A DNA stretch of 64,000 bases from Propionicicella superfundia DSM 22317 (lineage in GTDB: Bacteria; Actinomycetota; Actinomycetes; Propionibacteriales; Propionibacteriaceae), in assembly GCF_000423465.1 (NCBI RefSeq), contig NZ_KE384023.1:55124-119123 (forward strand). Reading direction: 5' to 3'. Each line of letters opens with the position of its first letter. The stretch's first letter is position 1. Of the stretch, positions 17,348-25,629 are shown piece after piece. A program made the position numbers and the translations under genes. The notes beneath the pieces were generated by a model that saw only the letters and a list, made by a program, of their open reading frames with translations, had not been told where the DNA came from and searched no databases.

Positions 17348-18904
17348 ATGACCAAGGCCCACACGATCGAGGAACGGCTCGACCACCTCGTCGACGAGCG
17401 TGAGCGGATGGAGGAGGGCGGCGGCGAGAAGCGGCTCGCGAAACAGCGCGAGAAGGGCAAGATGACGGCGCGCGAGCGCATCGACGCCCTGCTCGACCCC
17501 GACACCTTCCAGGAGGTCGGCCTCTTCCGCAAGCACCGCACCACCACGTTCGGACTGGACAAGGCCGAGATGCCGGCGGACGGCGTCGTGACCGGATCGG
17601 GCGCCGTCTTCGGCCGCCCGGTGCACCTGGCCAGCCAGGACTTCACGGTCGCGGGCGGATCGGCCGGGGAGACCCACTCCGACAAGGTCGTCGAGATGAT
17701 GCAGGCGTCGCTCAAGACGGGCACGCCCTTCGTCTTCATCAACGACTCGGGCGGTGCTCGCGTGCAGGAGGGAATCGACTCCCTCTCCGGGTACGGCAAG
17801 GTCTTCTACAACAATGTGCTGCTCAGCGGCTCGGTGCCGCAGATCTCGATCATCTCCGGCCCGTGCGCCGGAGGGGCGGCCTACTCGCCGGCGCTGACGG
17901 ACTTCATCATCCAGACCCGCAAGGCCCACATGTTCATCACGGGGCCGAGCGTCATCCAGCAGGTGACCGGTGAGGTCGTGACTCAGGACGCGCTCGGCGG
18001 CGCCGATGCGCACATGACCCAGTCGGGCGTCATCCACTTCGTGGCCGACGACGATTCGCAGGCCATCCTCATCGCGCAGAAGCTGCTCAGCTTCCTGCCG
18101 CAGAACAACACCGAGGATCCGCCGATCGTCAACCCCGATCCGGTGGTGGAGCCCGACGAGTCGCTGCGCGACATCGTCCCGGTCGACGGCAAGAAGGGCT
18201 ACGACGTCCGGGAGGTCATCTCGCGGCTGGTCGATCATGGCGACTTCCTCGAGGTGCAGGCGGGGTACGCGCAGAACCTGGTGGTGGGCTTCGCCCGCGT
18301 CGTCGGCCGGACGGTCGGTGTGCTGGCCAGCCAGCCGCAGGTGATGTCCGGTGTGCTCGACATCAACGCGTCCGACAAGGGTGCGCGGTTCATCCGCTTC
18401 TGCAACGCCTTCAACATCCCGCTGCTGAACCTCGTGGACGTCCCCGGCTTCCTGCCGGGCGTCGCCCAGGAGCACGGCGGCATCATCCGGCACGGCGCGA
18501 AGATGCTGTTCGCGTATTCGGCCGCGACGGTGCCGAAGGTGACGGTGGTGCTTCGCAAGGCCTACGGCGGCGCGTACATCGCGATGTGCTGCAAGGATCT
18601 GGGTGCCGATGCCGTGTTCGCGTGGCCGACGGCCGAGATCGCGGTCATGGGTGCCGAGGGTGCGGCCAACGTGGTCTTCCGCAAGGAGATCGAGAAGGCC
18701 GACGATCCGGATGCCCGGCGTGCGGAGCTGGTCGAGGAGTACCGCGAGACGTTCTCGACGCCGTTCATGGCGGCTTCCCGAGGGCTGGTCGACGACATCA
18801 TCGACCCCGCCGACACGCGTCGCGAGATTGCGATGGCGTTCGAACTGTTGATCAACAAGCGCGAGCTGCGGCCGGCCAAGAAGCACGGCAACATGCCCGT
18901 CTGA
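17348..18904 (+). CDS. Methylmalonyl-CoA carboxytransferase 12S subunit
   Basis: The CoA-ester half of transcarboxylase. It moves the carboxyl group from (S)-methylmalonyl-CoA to biotin, releasing propionyl-CoA. The 518-residue protein has two crotonase-fold halves as in PccB/MmdA. The N half carries DSGGARVQEGIDSL and SGPCAGGAAYSPAL (oxyanion hole). The C half carries VDVPGFLPGVAQEHGGIIRHGAKML and KAYGGAYIAM. ATG 17348 is chosen over an upstream in-frame start inside 5S because AGGGGGAA lies directly before it. The coding order 5S, 12S, small protein, 1.3S implies one mRNA and stoichiometric assembly. Confidence 0.95.
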   Translation: MTKAHTIEERLDHLVDERERMEEGGGEKRLAKQREKGKMTARERIDALLDPDTFQEVGLFRKHRTTTFGLDKAEMPADGVVTGSGAVFGRPVHLASQDFTVAGGSAGETHSDKVVEMMQASLKTGTPFVFINDSGGARVQEGIDSLSGYGKVFYNNVLLSGSVPQISIISGPCAGGAAYSPALTDFIIQTRKAHMFITGPSVIQQVTGEVVTQDALGGADAHMTQSGVIHFVADDDSQAILIAQKLLSFLPQNNTEDPPIVNPDPVVEPDESLRDIVPVDGKKGYDVREVISRLVDHGDFLEVQAGYAQNLVVGFARVVGRTVGVLASQPQVMSGVLDINASDKGARFIRFCNAFNIPLLNLVDVPGFLPGVAQEHGGIIRHGAKMLFAYSAATVPKVTVVLRKAYGGAYIAMCCKDLGADAVFAWPTAEIAVMGAEGAANVVFRKEIEKADDPDARRAELVEEYRETFSTPFMAASRGLVDDIIDPADTRREIAMAFELLINKRELRPAKKHGNMPV

Positions 18905-18916
18905 GGTGGGGTGACG

Positions 18917-19162
18917 ATGTCCGAAGAAGAACTCAAGGCACAGCTCACGGCGCTGACCAAGAGGATCGCGCAGCTCGAGAAGCAGGTCGCGTCCCTCAGC
19001 AAGGAGATCCCTGAGGATCACATCGTGGCGATCGCCGCCGCGGTGGCCGGCTATCTCGGCCATCGCGCGAAGATCCGCGCGGTGCGGTTCAGCTCGACGC
19101 GTGGCTGGGTCACCGGCACGCGCCGGGCGCAGCAGGAACATCAACCTATGCATCTGCGCTGA
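18917..19162 (+). CDS. Small transcarboxylase-associated protein
   Basis: An 81-residue protein between the 12S and 1.3S genes. Residues 5-35 form a probable coiled coil (LTKRIAQLEKQVASLSKEI), followed by a short conserved-looking core, VAIAAAVAGYLGHRAKIRAV. It resembles in size, position and layout the small accessory subunits of biotin-dependent decarboxylases and acyl-CoA carboxylases (delta/epsilon chains). It may help hold the 12S core and biotin carrier together. It is not one of the three classical subunits, and I do not know a demonstrated function. The start follows GAGGTGGGG; a GTG two codons upstream is possible. Confidence 0.75.
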   Translation: MSEEELKAQLTALTKRIAQLEKQVASLSKEIPEDHIVAIAAAVAGYLGHRAKIRAVRFSSTRGWVTGTRRAQQEHQPMHLR

Positions 19163-19180
19163 CCGGGAAGGAAACCCAAG

Positions 19181-19543
19181 ATGAAGCTCAAGGTGACCGT
19201 CAACGGGACGGCGTACGAGATCGATGTCGAGGTCGAGGAGGAGGAGCGCAGCCCGCTGGGCGCCATCGTGTTCGGTGGTCCGGGTGCGGCGCCGACCGCT
19301 CCGACGACGGCCTCCGTTCAGGCGGCGAGTGCGAGCGCGGTCGTGGCCCCGCTGGCCGGGTCCGTGTTCAAGATCCTCGTCGAGGAAGGCGAGGAGATCA
19401 CGGCGGGCCAGGTGCTCGTCGTCCTCGAGGCCATGAAGATGGAGACCGAGATCACTGCTCCGTACGCGGGCAAGGTCGCGAAGATCCTCGTGGGCGTCGG
19501 CGACCCGGTCCAGGGTGGGCAGGGGCTCGTCGAGCTGGCCTGA
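19181..19543 (+). CDS. Methylmalonyl-CoA carboxytransferase 1.3S biotin carrier subunit
   Basis: The biotin carboxyl carrier that shuttles the carboxyl group between the 12S and 5S active sites. It has 120 residues. The N-terminal third ([20 protein letters not shown]) is the segment known to bind the other subunits. An Ala/Pro/Thr linker follows, then the biotinyl domain with EAMKMET, lysine 86 being the biotinylation site. The preceding AGGAAA ribosome site is 18 bases after the small gene. A strong terminator follows the stop codon, so this is the last gene of the operon. Confidence 0.95.
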   Translation: MKLKVTVNGTAYEIDVEVEEEERSPLGAIVFGGPGAAPTAPTTASVQAASASAVVAPLAGSVFKILVEEGEEITAGQVLVVLEAMKMETEITAPYAGKVAKILVGVGDPVQGGQGLVELA

Positions 19544-19577
19544 TCGAGCCGTCGCCGGCACGGCGACGAAGCTGACG

Positions 19578-19613
19578 CGAATGCCGTCCGCACCTCGGTG
19601 CGGGCGGCATTCG
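19578..19613 (+). terminator. Terminator of the transcarboxylase operon
   Basis: A 17-base-pair stem, CGAATGCCGTCCGCACC with its complement (one G:T pair), and a two-base apparent loop, 34 bases after the 1.3S stop. There is only a weak T stretch after it, as is common in high-GC actinomycetes. Confidence 0.8.
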
Positions 19614-19618
19614 TTGTC

Positions 19619-19873
19619 GATCGGTCCTTGAGCAGCCCATCCCGGTCCTTGAGCAGCCCATCCCGGTCCTTGAGCTTGTCGAAAGGACATGGTGTGGTGC
19701 CGGTGGTTTCGACAGGCTCAACCACCGGATCCTGGTGCTCAACCACCGGATCCTGGTGCTCAACTACCGGTCCTTGAGCTCGCCACCGGTCCTTGAGCCC
19801 GCCACCGGTCTTTGAGCTCGCCACCGGTCCTTGAGCAGCCCATCCCGGTCCTTGAGCTTGTCGAAAGGACCTT
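19619..19873. repeat. Repeat family D cluster 1 (CCTTGAGC / TGTCGAAAGG type)
   Basis: Nine or more interspersed units of GGTCCTTGAGC(A/T/C)..., including GTCGAAAGGACC, CGACAGGCTCAACCACCGG and truncated forms such as GGTCCTTGAGCTCGCCACC. The units are tandem but unequal, so this is neither a CRISPR nor a simple satellite. They fill the gap between the operon terminator and the phosphoglycerate mutase gene. Translation in any frame gives low-complexity artefact proteins. Bases 19874-19975 carry the gpmA promoter. Confidence 0.85.
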
Positions 19874-19975
19874 GCCGATTCTCCCGTGCAGGCGCCGAAG
19901 TCGCGCGGTTCCGCACGAGTGTCCGAGGTCACTCACCGGGCAACGTCCGGCAGCGGTGGACAGTAGGCTGCCGAC

Positions 19976-20725
19976 ATGACGTCGAAACTGATTCTGCTTC
20001 GCCACGGCGAAAGCGAATGGAACGCCAAGAACCTGTTCACCGGCTGGGTGGACGTCGACATCAACGAGAAAGGCATCGCCGAGGCCAAGAAGGGCGCGAC
20101 GCTGCTGGCCGAGAACGGGCTGCTCCCGGATGTCCTGCACACGTCGGTGCTGCGGCGAGCCATCCACACTGCGTACCTCGCCCTGGACGGCTGCGATCGG
20201 CATTGGATCCCCGTGCGCCGCTCGTGGCGGCTCAACGAGCGCCATTACGGCAAGCTGCAGGGGCTCAACAAATCCGAGATCCGCGATCAGTTCGGCGAGG
20301 AGCAGTTCATGCTGTGGCGCCGCTCGTACGACACCCCGCCGCCGCCCATCGACATCGACAACGAGTTCTCGCAGTTCCGCGACCCGCGGTACGCGTCGCT
20401 GCCGACCGAGGTCCGGCCGCTGACCGAGTGCCTCGCCGACGTCGTCGTGCGGATGCTGCCCTACTGGTACGACGCGATCGTCCCCGACCTGCGCGACGGC
20501 AAACTGGTGCTCGTCACCGCCCACGGCAACTCTCTGCGGGCGCTCGTCAAGCACCTGGACGGGATCTCCGATGAGGACATCTCCGGTCTGAACATCCCGA
20601 CCGGCATCCCGCTGCTGTACGAGCTGGACGACGACCAGAAGGTCCTCAACCCCGGTGGCCGGTACCTCGACCCCGACGCCGCGGCGGCGGCGATCGAAGC
20701 CGTCAAGAACCAGGGCAAGAAGTAG
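19976..20725 (+). CDS. gpmA: 2,3-bisphosphoglycerate-dependent phosphoglycerate mutase
   Basis: A glycolytic and gluconeogenic enzyme interconverting 3- and 2-phosphoglycerate in the cytoplasm. The 249-residue protein has the phosphohistidine motif [10 protein letters not shown] (His 10), the substrate loop [14 protein letters not shown], and the second catalytic histidine in [15 protein letters not shown]. The length matches dPGM enzymes. TAGGCT is placed exactly six bases before ATG 19976 and no ribosome site is visible, so the transcript is probably leaderless. A hairpin follows 15 bases after the stop. It is monocistronic. Confidence 0.95.
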   Translation: MTSKLILLRHGESEWNAKNLFTGWVDVDINEKGIAEAKKGATLLAENGLLPDVLHTSVLRRAIHTAYLALDGCDRHWIPVRRSWRLNERHYGKLQGLNKSEIRDQFGEEQFMLWRRSYDTPPPPIDIDNEFSQFRDPRYASLPTEVRPLTECLADVVVRMLPYWYDAIVPDLRDGKLVLVTAHGNSLRALVKHLDGISDEDISGLNIPTGIPLLYELDDDQKVLNPGGRYLDPDAAAAAIEAVKNQGKK

Positions 20726-20740
20726 TCCTGCAGCACCGAC

Positions 20741-20777
20741 GGGGATGCGGAGCGAGATCGTGCTGTTCCGCATCCCC
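20741..20777 (+). terminator. Terminator after gpmA
   Basis: An inverted repeat GGGGATGCGGA ... TCCGCATCCCC (11 base pairs, 15-base loop) beginning 15 bases after the gpmA stop codon. Confidence 0.75.
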
Positions 20778-20864
20778 GCACCACCCTTTCGAGGGGTGTG
20801 CGCTCACTTCTCGGCCTCGGCGGACGGCTCGTGCGACGCAGCTCCGGGGGTGGCGCGAGGCGGA

Positions 20865-21233
20865 TCATGCCAGGGGCGTTGCGGTGTGGTCGTCGAGGCG
20901 CAGAATCAGTGCGCCCTCCAGGGGCGCTTCGGGCGCGGCGATGAAGCCGAGCCGCTGGTACAGGCGTCCGGCCGGGTTTCCGTCCTCGACGCTCAACGTG
21001 ATCGCGCCGAGTGAGCCCGCGCGAGAGACGTCGATGGCATGCGAGAGGAGGTACCCGAAGTCGCCACGCTCGGGAACCAACCCGGTGTAGTGCGCGAGCC
21101 CGGGCTCGCCCAGCACGTCAGCCATCGAGAAGCGCCCTTCACCCCAGTTCAGATTCAGAAGGGTCGCTTCGCGCAGGATCGGTGAGTCCATGGGGCTCAG
21201 CGCGCGCATCATCGGGGAGTCGCGCCGAAACAT
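20865..21233 (-). pseudogene. GNAT acetyltransferase with internal deletion
   Basis: The frame encodes both ends of a GNAT-type N-acetyltransferase but not its middle. The N-terminal part (MRALSPMDSPILREATLLNL to HYTGLVPERGDFG) is followed directly by the last helix and strand, LGAITLSVEDGNPAGRLYQRLGF. The central strand-4/helix-3 block that binds acetyl-CoA (R/Q-x-x-G-x-G/A) should lie between them and is absent, a loss of roughly 50-60 residues in frame. The remaining 120 or so codons are open. The product cannot bind acetyl-CoA in the normal way and is probably inactive. The true start could be 21233, 21212 or 21209. Confidence 0.6.
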
Positions 21234-21375
21234 GATGGTTCACCTCGGGTCGTGCCGGCGGAGAGACGTTCGCGTGCAGCGTCGCCGGGTCCAAGACACG
21301 GTGGGCCCCTCTACGAAGGACCGGTTCCGACGCCGGGGCACAAGGCTGCTGATCGGACGGGGTCCCTTTGGCCGG

Positions 21376-21546
21376 TTGACCGCCGGTTTGTCGGGGCATC
21401 GGGCCGGTTGTCGGAGTCGGTGCGGCCTCCCCCGCCAGGTTGCACGGGGTATGCGGCCCGGATTCGGCGTCGTATGCCGTGCAAGGTGGCGGTGACTTCT
21501 CGCGGGCTGCGGCATCGCAGCCGGTATGCCTCGCAACCTGGCGGTC
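21376..21546. repeat. Inverted-repeat family B cluster 2
   Basis: Four degenerate units related to CCGCCAGGTTGCGAGGCATA, arranged head-to-head (for example CGCCAGGTTGCACGGGGTATG facing GTATGCCGTGCAAGGTGGCGG). They are more diverged than the copies at 9.5 and 43.0 kb. The gap 21234-21702 holds nothing else except the ybjQ promoter at its end. Confidence 0.75.
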
Positions 21547-21690
21547 CGGGTCCGGTCCGGGGCGTGCGGACGTCTCTGATCCCCGCTGAGCCTCACGTGT
21601 GTCCTGCGGTCGGGGAGGCGGGCGTGAGGGACAGGTCTGGCCCCGACCGGGTCGCCATTCGCCCGACGCCGCGGGTTCTCGGCGTCCGCT

Positions 21691-21702
21691 TACACTCGCC
21701 TC
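21691..21702 (+). promoter_or_regulatory. -10 element for leaderless ybjQ-like gene
   Basis: TACACT is followed by six bases and then the ATG at 21703. Transcription should start on or next to the start codon. There is no Shine-Dalgarno sequence. Confidence 0.6.
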
Positions 21703-22077
21703 ATGCTGATCGTCACGACGAACGACATCCCGGGATTCCGCATCGAGTCCGTCCTGGGCGAGGTGATGGGCATGACGGTGCGCAGCGCACACTTCGGGGC
21801 CAACTTCACCGCCGGCTTCCGGGCGCTCGGCGGGGGCGAGATCACCGAGTACACCAAGCTCGTCTACGAGTCCCGCAACGAGGTCATGAACCGGATGTGG
21901 CAGGAGGCCGTGAACCGCGGCGCGAACGCGATCGTGGCCTGTCGGTTCGACACCGGCGACATCGCGAGCACCTTCACCGAGATCTGCGCGTACGGCACCG
22001 CGGTCGTCGTGCGCCCGCTCGCGCAGGGCGAGCCGGGCGCGACGTCCCAGTCCATCGCGGAGGCAGCGCAACGCTGA
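21703..22077 (+). CDS. YbjQ/UPF0145 family protein
   Basis: A 124-residue protein of the YbjQ (DUF74) family. Family hallmarks are the opening MLIVTTNDIPGFRIESVLGE, the motif GGEITEYTKLVYESR, and MWQEAVNRGANAIVACRFDT. Homologues form small symmetric pentamers; a heavy-metal-binding role has been suggested from the fold, but no reaction is established. The last 15 or so residues are variable. The transcript is probably leaderless (TACACT six bases upstream). It is an isolated gene, converging on phoU across a long repeat array. Confidence 0.88.
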   Translation: MLIVTTNDIPGFRIESVLGEVMGMTVRSAHFGANFTAGFRALGGGEITEYTKLVYESRNEVMNRMWQEAVNRGANAIVACRFDTGDIASTFTEICAYGTAVVVRPLAQGEPGATSQSIAEAAQR

Positions 22078-22087
22078 TCCACGGCGG

Positions 22088-22815
22088 TTCCTGAGCCTCG
22101 ACGGTCGGTCCTTGAGCCTGTCGGAAGGGTCCTTGAGCTTGTCGAAAGGCTCCTTGATCCTGTCGAAAGGCTCCTTGAGCTTGTCGGAAGGGTCCTTGAG
22201 CTTGTCGAAAGGGCTGTGAGCCGTCGCGGTGGCTTCGGCAGGCTCAATCACCGGGCCCCAAGTCGGTCCTTGAGCTTGTCGAAAGGACGTTGTCGTCGCG
22301 GTGGCTTCGACAAGCTCAACCACCGGGCCCCAAGTCGGTCCTTGAGCTTGTCGAAAGGGTCCTTGAGCTTGTCGAAAGGACGTTGTCGTCGCGGTGGCTT
22401 CGACAGGCTCAACCACCGGACCCCAAGTCGGTCCTTGAGCCTGTCGAAAGGGGTCCTTGAGCTTGTCGAAAGGACGTTGTCGTCGCGGTGGCTTCGGCAA
22501 GCTCAACCACCGGGCCCCAAGTCGGTCCTTGAGCCTGTCGAAAGGGCGTTGCCGTCGCGGTGGCTTCGGCAGGCTCAACCACCGGGCCCCAAGTCGGTCC
22601 TTGAGCTTGTCGAGAGGGGTCCTTGAGCTTGTCGAAAGGACGTTGAGCCGTCGCGGTGGCTTCGGCAGGCTCAACCACCGGGCCCCAAGTCGGTCCTTGA
22701 GCTTGTCGAAAGGGGTCCTTGAGCTTGTCGAAAGGACGTTGAGCCGTCGCGGTGGCTTCGGCAGGCTCAACCACCGGGCCCGAGCTCAACCGCCAAGCCC
22801 GATCTCAACCACCCG
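22088..22815. repeat. Repeat family D cluster 2 (long array)
   Basis: About 730 bases of alternating blocks. One is GGTCCTTGAGCTTGTCGAAA (or GAGCCTGTCGAAAGG). The other is GGTGGCTTCGGCAGGCTCAA followed by CACCGGGCCCCAAGTC. The two are in opposite sense, giving many hairpins, and about eight composite units are present with a near-regular period of about 110 bases in the second half. It separates the convergent ybjQ and phoU genes and may act as a bidirectional terminator. The open frames across it are composition artefacts. Confidence 0.9.
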
Positions 22816-22830
22816 GTTCAGTGACGGTGT

Positions 22831-23496
22831 TCAGGCGATCGTCCAGTGCTCGCCCTCGGGCTGCGTGCCGGTGACGATGTAGATCACCCGGCGCGCCATG
22901 AGGACGGCGTGGTCGGCGATCCGCTCGTAGTACCGGCCGAGCAGCGCCACGTCGACGGCGGCCTCGATCGAGTGCGGCCACTCGCCGTCCAGCATCACCC
23001 GGAAGTGAAGACGACGCAGTTCGTCCATCTCCTCGTCACTGTCGGCGAGGCTCTCGGCGTCCCGGACGTCGCGTTCGCTCAGCGTGCGTCCGGCGGTCGT
23101 GACCATCTCCTCGGCGACGGTCGCCATGCGCCGGAAGTTCTGCGTGAGGCTCTCGGGGACGGCGTGCTCGGGGTACCTCATCCGTGCGATCTTGGCGATG
23201 TGCGCGGCGAGGTCGCCCATCCGCGACAGGTCGCCGACCATGCGGATGGCAGCGACGACGATCCGCAGTTCTCCGGCCACAGGCGCTTGGCGGGCGAGGA
23301 GGCTGAAGCACCGCGTCTCCAGGTCGTCGGCCATCGCGTCGACCTCGTCGTCGTCGGAGATGCACTGCTCGGCGACGGTGAGGTCTGCACTGAGCAGGGC
23401 CTGGGTGGCGGCCATGAGGGCGCCCCGCACCCGTTCGCTCATCGCGACGAGGTCGTTGACGACCGTGTTGAGTTCGTCGTGGTAGGTCTCTCGCAT
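22831..23496 (-). CDS. phoU: Phosphate uptake regulator PhoU
   Basis: A cytoplasmic all-helical protein that tells the SenX3/PhoR kinase the state of the Pst phosphate transporter, repressing the regulon when phosphate is ample. It has 221 residues in two PhoU three-helix repeats. The metal-binding acidic patches are visible as SDDDEVDAMADDLE and LLGRYYERIADHAVLMA. ATG 23496 has GTGGAG seven bases upstream; a start 12 codons earlier is possible but unsupported. It is divergent from senX3-regX3, with a PHO-box array between them reading towards phoU. No pst genes lie within the window. Confidence 0.92.
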   Translation of the reverse strand: MRETYHDELNTVVNDLVAMSERVRGALMAATQALLSADLTVAEQCISDDDEVDAMADDLETRCFSLLARQAPVAGELRIVVAAIRMVGDLSRMGDLAAHIAKIARMRYPEHAVPESLTQNFRRMATVAEEMVTTAGRTLSERDVRDAESLADSDEEMDELRRLHFRVMLDGEWPHSIEAAVDVALLGRYYERIADHAVLMARRVIYIVTGTQPEGEHWTIA

Positions 23497-23590
23497 CTCG
23501 CTCCACTTCTCTGCCCGGCTGCTTCGCCGCACGCTGCGTTGCGCAAAGCCTGCCCGGCCACCGTAGCGTCCCGGCCGTCATCCGCCCAAG

Positions 23591-23624
23591 GCTCGTTGAA
23601 CCCCTGGTGAACTGTGCATGAACA
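23591..23624 (-). promoter_or_regulatory. PHO-box array (three 11-base direct repeats)
   Basis: On the minus strand GTTCA occurs three times with exactly 11-base spacing (plus-strand TGAAC at 23597, 23608 and 23619); the middle unit is GTTCACC. This is the classic actinobacterial PHO box bound by PhoP/RegX3-type response regulators. It lies about 100 bases upstream of phoU, in the orientation of phoU. Confidence 0.72.
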
Positions 23625-23695
23625 TCGGCCGGGCGCCGACGCCGGGGATGAACCAACGATCACCTGGCCCGCTCCGGTCCACTTAAGATCGGGCT

Positions 23696-24817
23696 GTGGA
23701 TCCGATCGCGGCGAGTGTCCTGGCACTGTTCGCAGGGTTGGCGATCGGCGCCGGAGGCTCGTGGCTGGCCCGGCGCCGGGCCGCGGAACAGACGGACGTC
23801 CCTGTCGCACCCTCGATCGCGGACCTGGTGCCGCTCCTGGAGTCCGCAGTCCTGTGGGTGGGGGAGCATGACGAGATCCTGTCGGCCAGCCCGCGCGCCG
23901 TCTCGCTCGGCGTCGCTCAGGGAACGCGGGTCGGCAGCGCGCCCCTGCTGGAGGCGGTCCGCGAGGCACGCAGGACCGGCATCGCGACGGAGGTCCAGGT
24001 CAGTCTCAGCCGTGGTCTGGGAGTGTCTGTGGACCTGCTCGCCCACGTCAGCCCCGCCGCCGATCAGTCCGTGTTCGTCGTCGCCGTCGACAAGGCGCAG
24101 GAGGAGCGGGTGATGGTCGCGGTGCACGACTTCGTCGCCAACACCAGCCACGAGCTGAAGACGCCCGTCGGCGCGATCGCGCTGCTCGCCGAGGCGCTGT
24201 CCCAGGAGCCGACAGATGCCGCGATGGTCGAGCGATTCTCGGGGAGGATCCTGACCGAGACGACACGCCTCACCGAACTGGTCTCTCAACTCATCGCCTT
24301 GTCCCGGCTCCAGTCCGCCGATCCGATGCTCAGCGCCACGGACGTCCGGGTCGGTGATCTCGTCGGTGCGGTCCTGGCGCGGTTCGGCACCCTCGCCGGG
24401 CAGTGCGGGGTCCAGATCGCCAGGGCCGGGGACCTCGATCTCGTGATCCACGGCGACCGCGAACAGTTGGAGACGGCCTTGGCGAATCTCGTCCACAACG
24501 CCATCGCCTATTCGTCCGACCATGCCCGGGTCACGGTGAGCGTCCGCACGGCGGTCCGCGACGGGACCGATGTCGTGGAGCTCGCCGTCACCGACAACGG
24601 CATCGGCATCGCCGACGACGAACAGGAGCGGGTCTTCGAGCGGTTCTACCGGGTCGACTACGCCCGGTCCCGGGACAGCGGCGGCACCGGTCTCGGGCTG
24701 CCCATCGTCCGGCACATCGCCCAGGCACACGGCGGCGACGTGACACTGTGGAGCCAGGTCGGCAGAGGCTCCACCTTCACCATCAGGATCCCGACGCACG
24801 GAAAGGGAGGCGCGTGA
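23696..24817 (+). CDS. senX3: Phosphate-sensing histidine kinase SenX3
   Basis: The sensor kinase of the phosphate two-component system. It has 373 residues: one N-terminal transmembrane segment (about 4-24), then a degenerate PAS-like region (about 40-130), a HisKA domain with phospho-accepting His in VANTSHELKTPVG, and an HATPase domain with NLVHNAIAYS, TDNGIGI and GGTGLGLPIV. A single membrane helix plus PAS and no large outer domain is typical of SenX3/PhoR kinases that sense through PstSCAB-PhoU. The GTG start at 23696 lies six bases after TAAGAT, so the message is probably leaderless. It overlaps regX3 by four bases (GTGA). Confidence 0.9.
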   Translation: MDPIAASVLALFAGLAIGAGGSWLARRRAAEQTDVPVAPSIADLVPLLESAVLWVGEHDEILSASPRAVSLGVAQGTRVGSAPLLEAVREARRTGIATEVQVSLSRGLGVSVDLLAHVSPAADQSVFVVAVDKAQEERVMVAVHDFVANTSHELKTPVGAIALLAEALSQEPTDAAMVERFSGRILTETTRLTELVSQLIALSRLQSADPMLSATDVRVGDLVGAVLARFGTLAGQCGVQIARAGDLDLVIHGDREQLETALANLVHNAIAYSSDHARVTVSVRTAVRDGTDVVELAVTDNGIGIADDEQERVFERFYRVDYARSRDSGGTGLGLPIVRHIAQAHGGDVTLWSQVGRGSTFTIRIPTHGKGGA

Positions 24818-25491
24818 CGCGCGTACTGATCATCGAGGACGAGGAGTCCTACCGCGAGGCGACCGCCTACATGCTGCGCCGTGAGGGCTACGAGGTGCTG
24901 GAGGCGGCGACCGGACCGGCCGGACTGGAGGCCTTCGAGCAGTCCGGAACCGACATCGTCCTGCTCGACCTCATGCTCCCGGGAATGGCGGGCTCGGAGG
25001 TGTGCCGCCGGATGCGGCAGCACTCGAACGTGCCCATCATCATGGTGACCGCTCGCGACAGCGAGGTGGACAAGGTGGTCGGGCTGGAGATCGGCGCGGA
25101 CGACTACGTCACGAAACCGTTCAGCCACCGAGAGCTGGTCGCCCGCATCAGGGCGGTGCTGCGCCGTGGCCAGGACGTCGACCTCGTCCCCGACATCGTC
25201 GAGGCCGGAGGCGTTCGCCTGGATGTGGAGCGGCACGAGGTCACGGTTGCGGGGAGTCCGGTGAGGCTGGCGCTCAAGGAGTTCGAGTTGCTCGAACTGC
25301 TCCTGCGCAACGCCGGTCGCGTTCTGACGCGCGGCCAGCTCATCGACCGGATCTGGGGCTCGGACTATGTGGGCGACACCAAGACCTTGGACGTCCACGT
25401 CAAGCGGCTCCGGGCGAAGATCGAGGCCGACCCGGCCCATCCGAAGTTGCTCGTGACGGTGCGCGGGCTCGGGTACAAGTTCGACGCCTGA
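24814..25491 (+). CDS. regX3: Response regulator RegX3
   Basis: An OmpR/PhoB-family DNA-binding regulator that receives phosphate from SenX3 and switches on phosphate-starvation genes. It has 225 residues. The receiver domain has the acidic pocket IIEDEES, phospho-acceptor Asp in LLDLMLPG, and the conserved lysine in VTKPFSH. The C-terminal winged helix ends LDVHVKRLRAKIEADP to VRGLGYKF. It starts at GTG 24814 inside the senX3 stop, with AAAGGGAGG upstream. It probably binds the PHO-box array in front of phoU. Confidence 0.93.
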   Translation: MTRVLIIEDEESYREATAYMLRREGYEVLEAATGPAGLEAFEQSGTDIVLLDLMLPGMAGSEVCRRMRQHSNVPIIMVTARDSEVDKVVGLEIGADDYVTKPFSHRELVARIRAVLRRGQDVDLVPDIVEAGGVRLDVERHEVTVAGSPVRLALKEFELLELLLRNAGRVLTRGQLIDRIWGSDYVGDTKTLDVHVKRLRAKIEADPAHPKLLVTVRGLGYKFDA

Positions 25492-25629
25492 CCCCGGCTC
25501 GCCGCGAGACGCGGGCGGCGGGGTCGAACCGCCTCGCGGCGCGAGGCACGTGCTCGGGAGGCGGGCGGGGGCGTCCACGGAGGCCCCCGCGGTGCGGACC
25601 CCGCGGCGGCGGCGCTAGCCTATTCGGAC

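Noticed and set aside
22088-22815. CRISPR array
   Set aside because: Units recur with uneven spacing, both orientations and similar sequences in the gaps; there are no unique equal-length spacers and no cas genes.
22088-22815. Proteins rich in LSLSKG or STSSRT in the repeat arrays
   Set aside because: These are translations of the family D repeats in several frames, a known annotation artefact.
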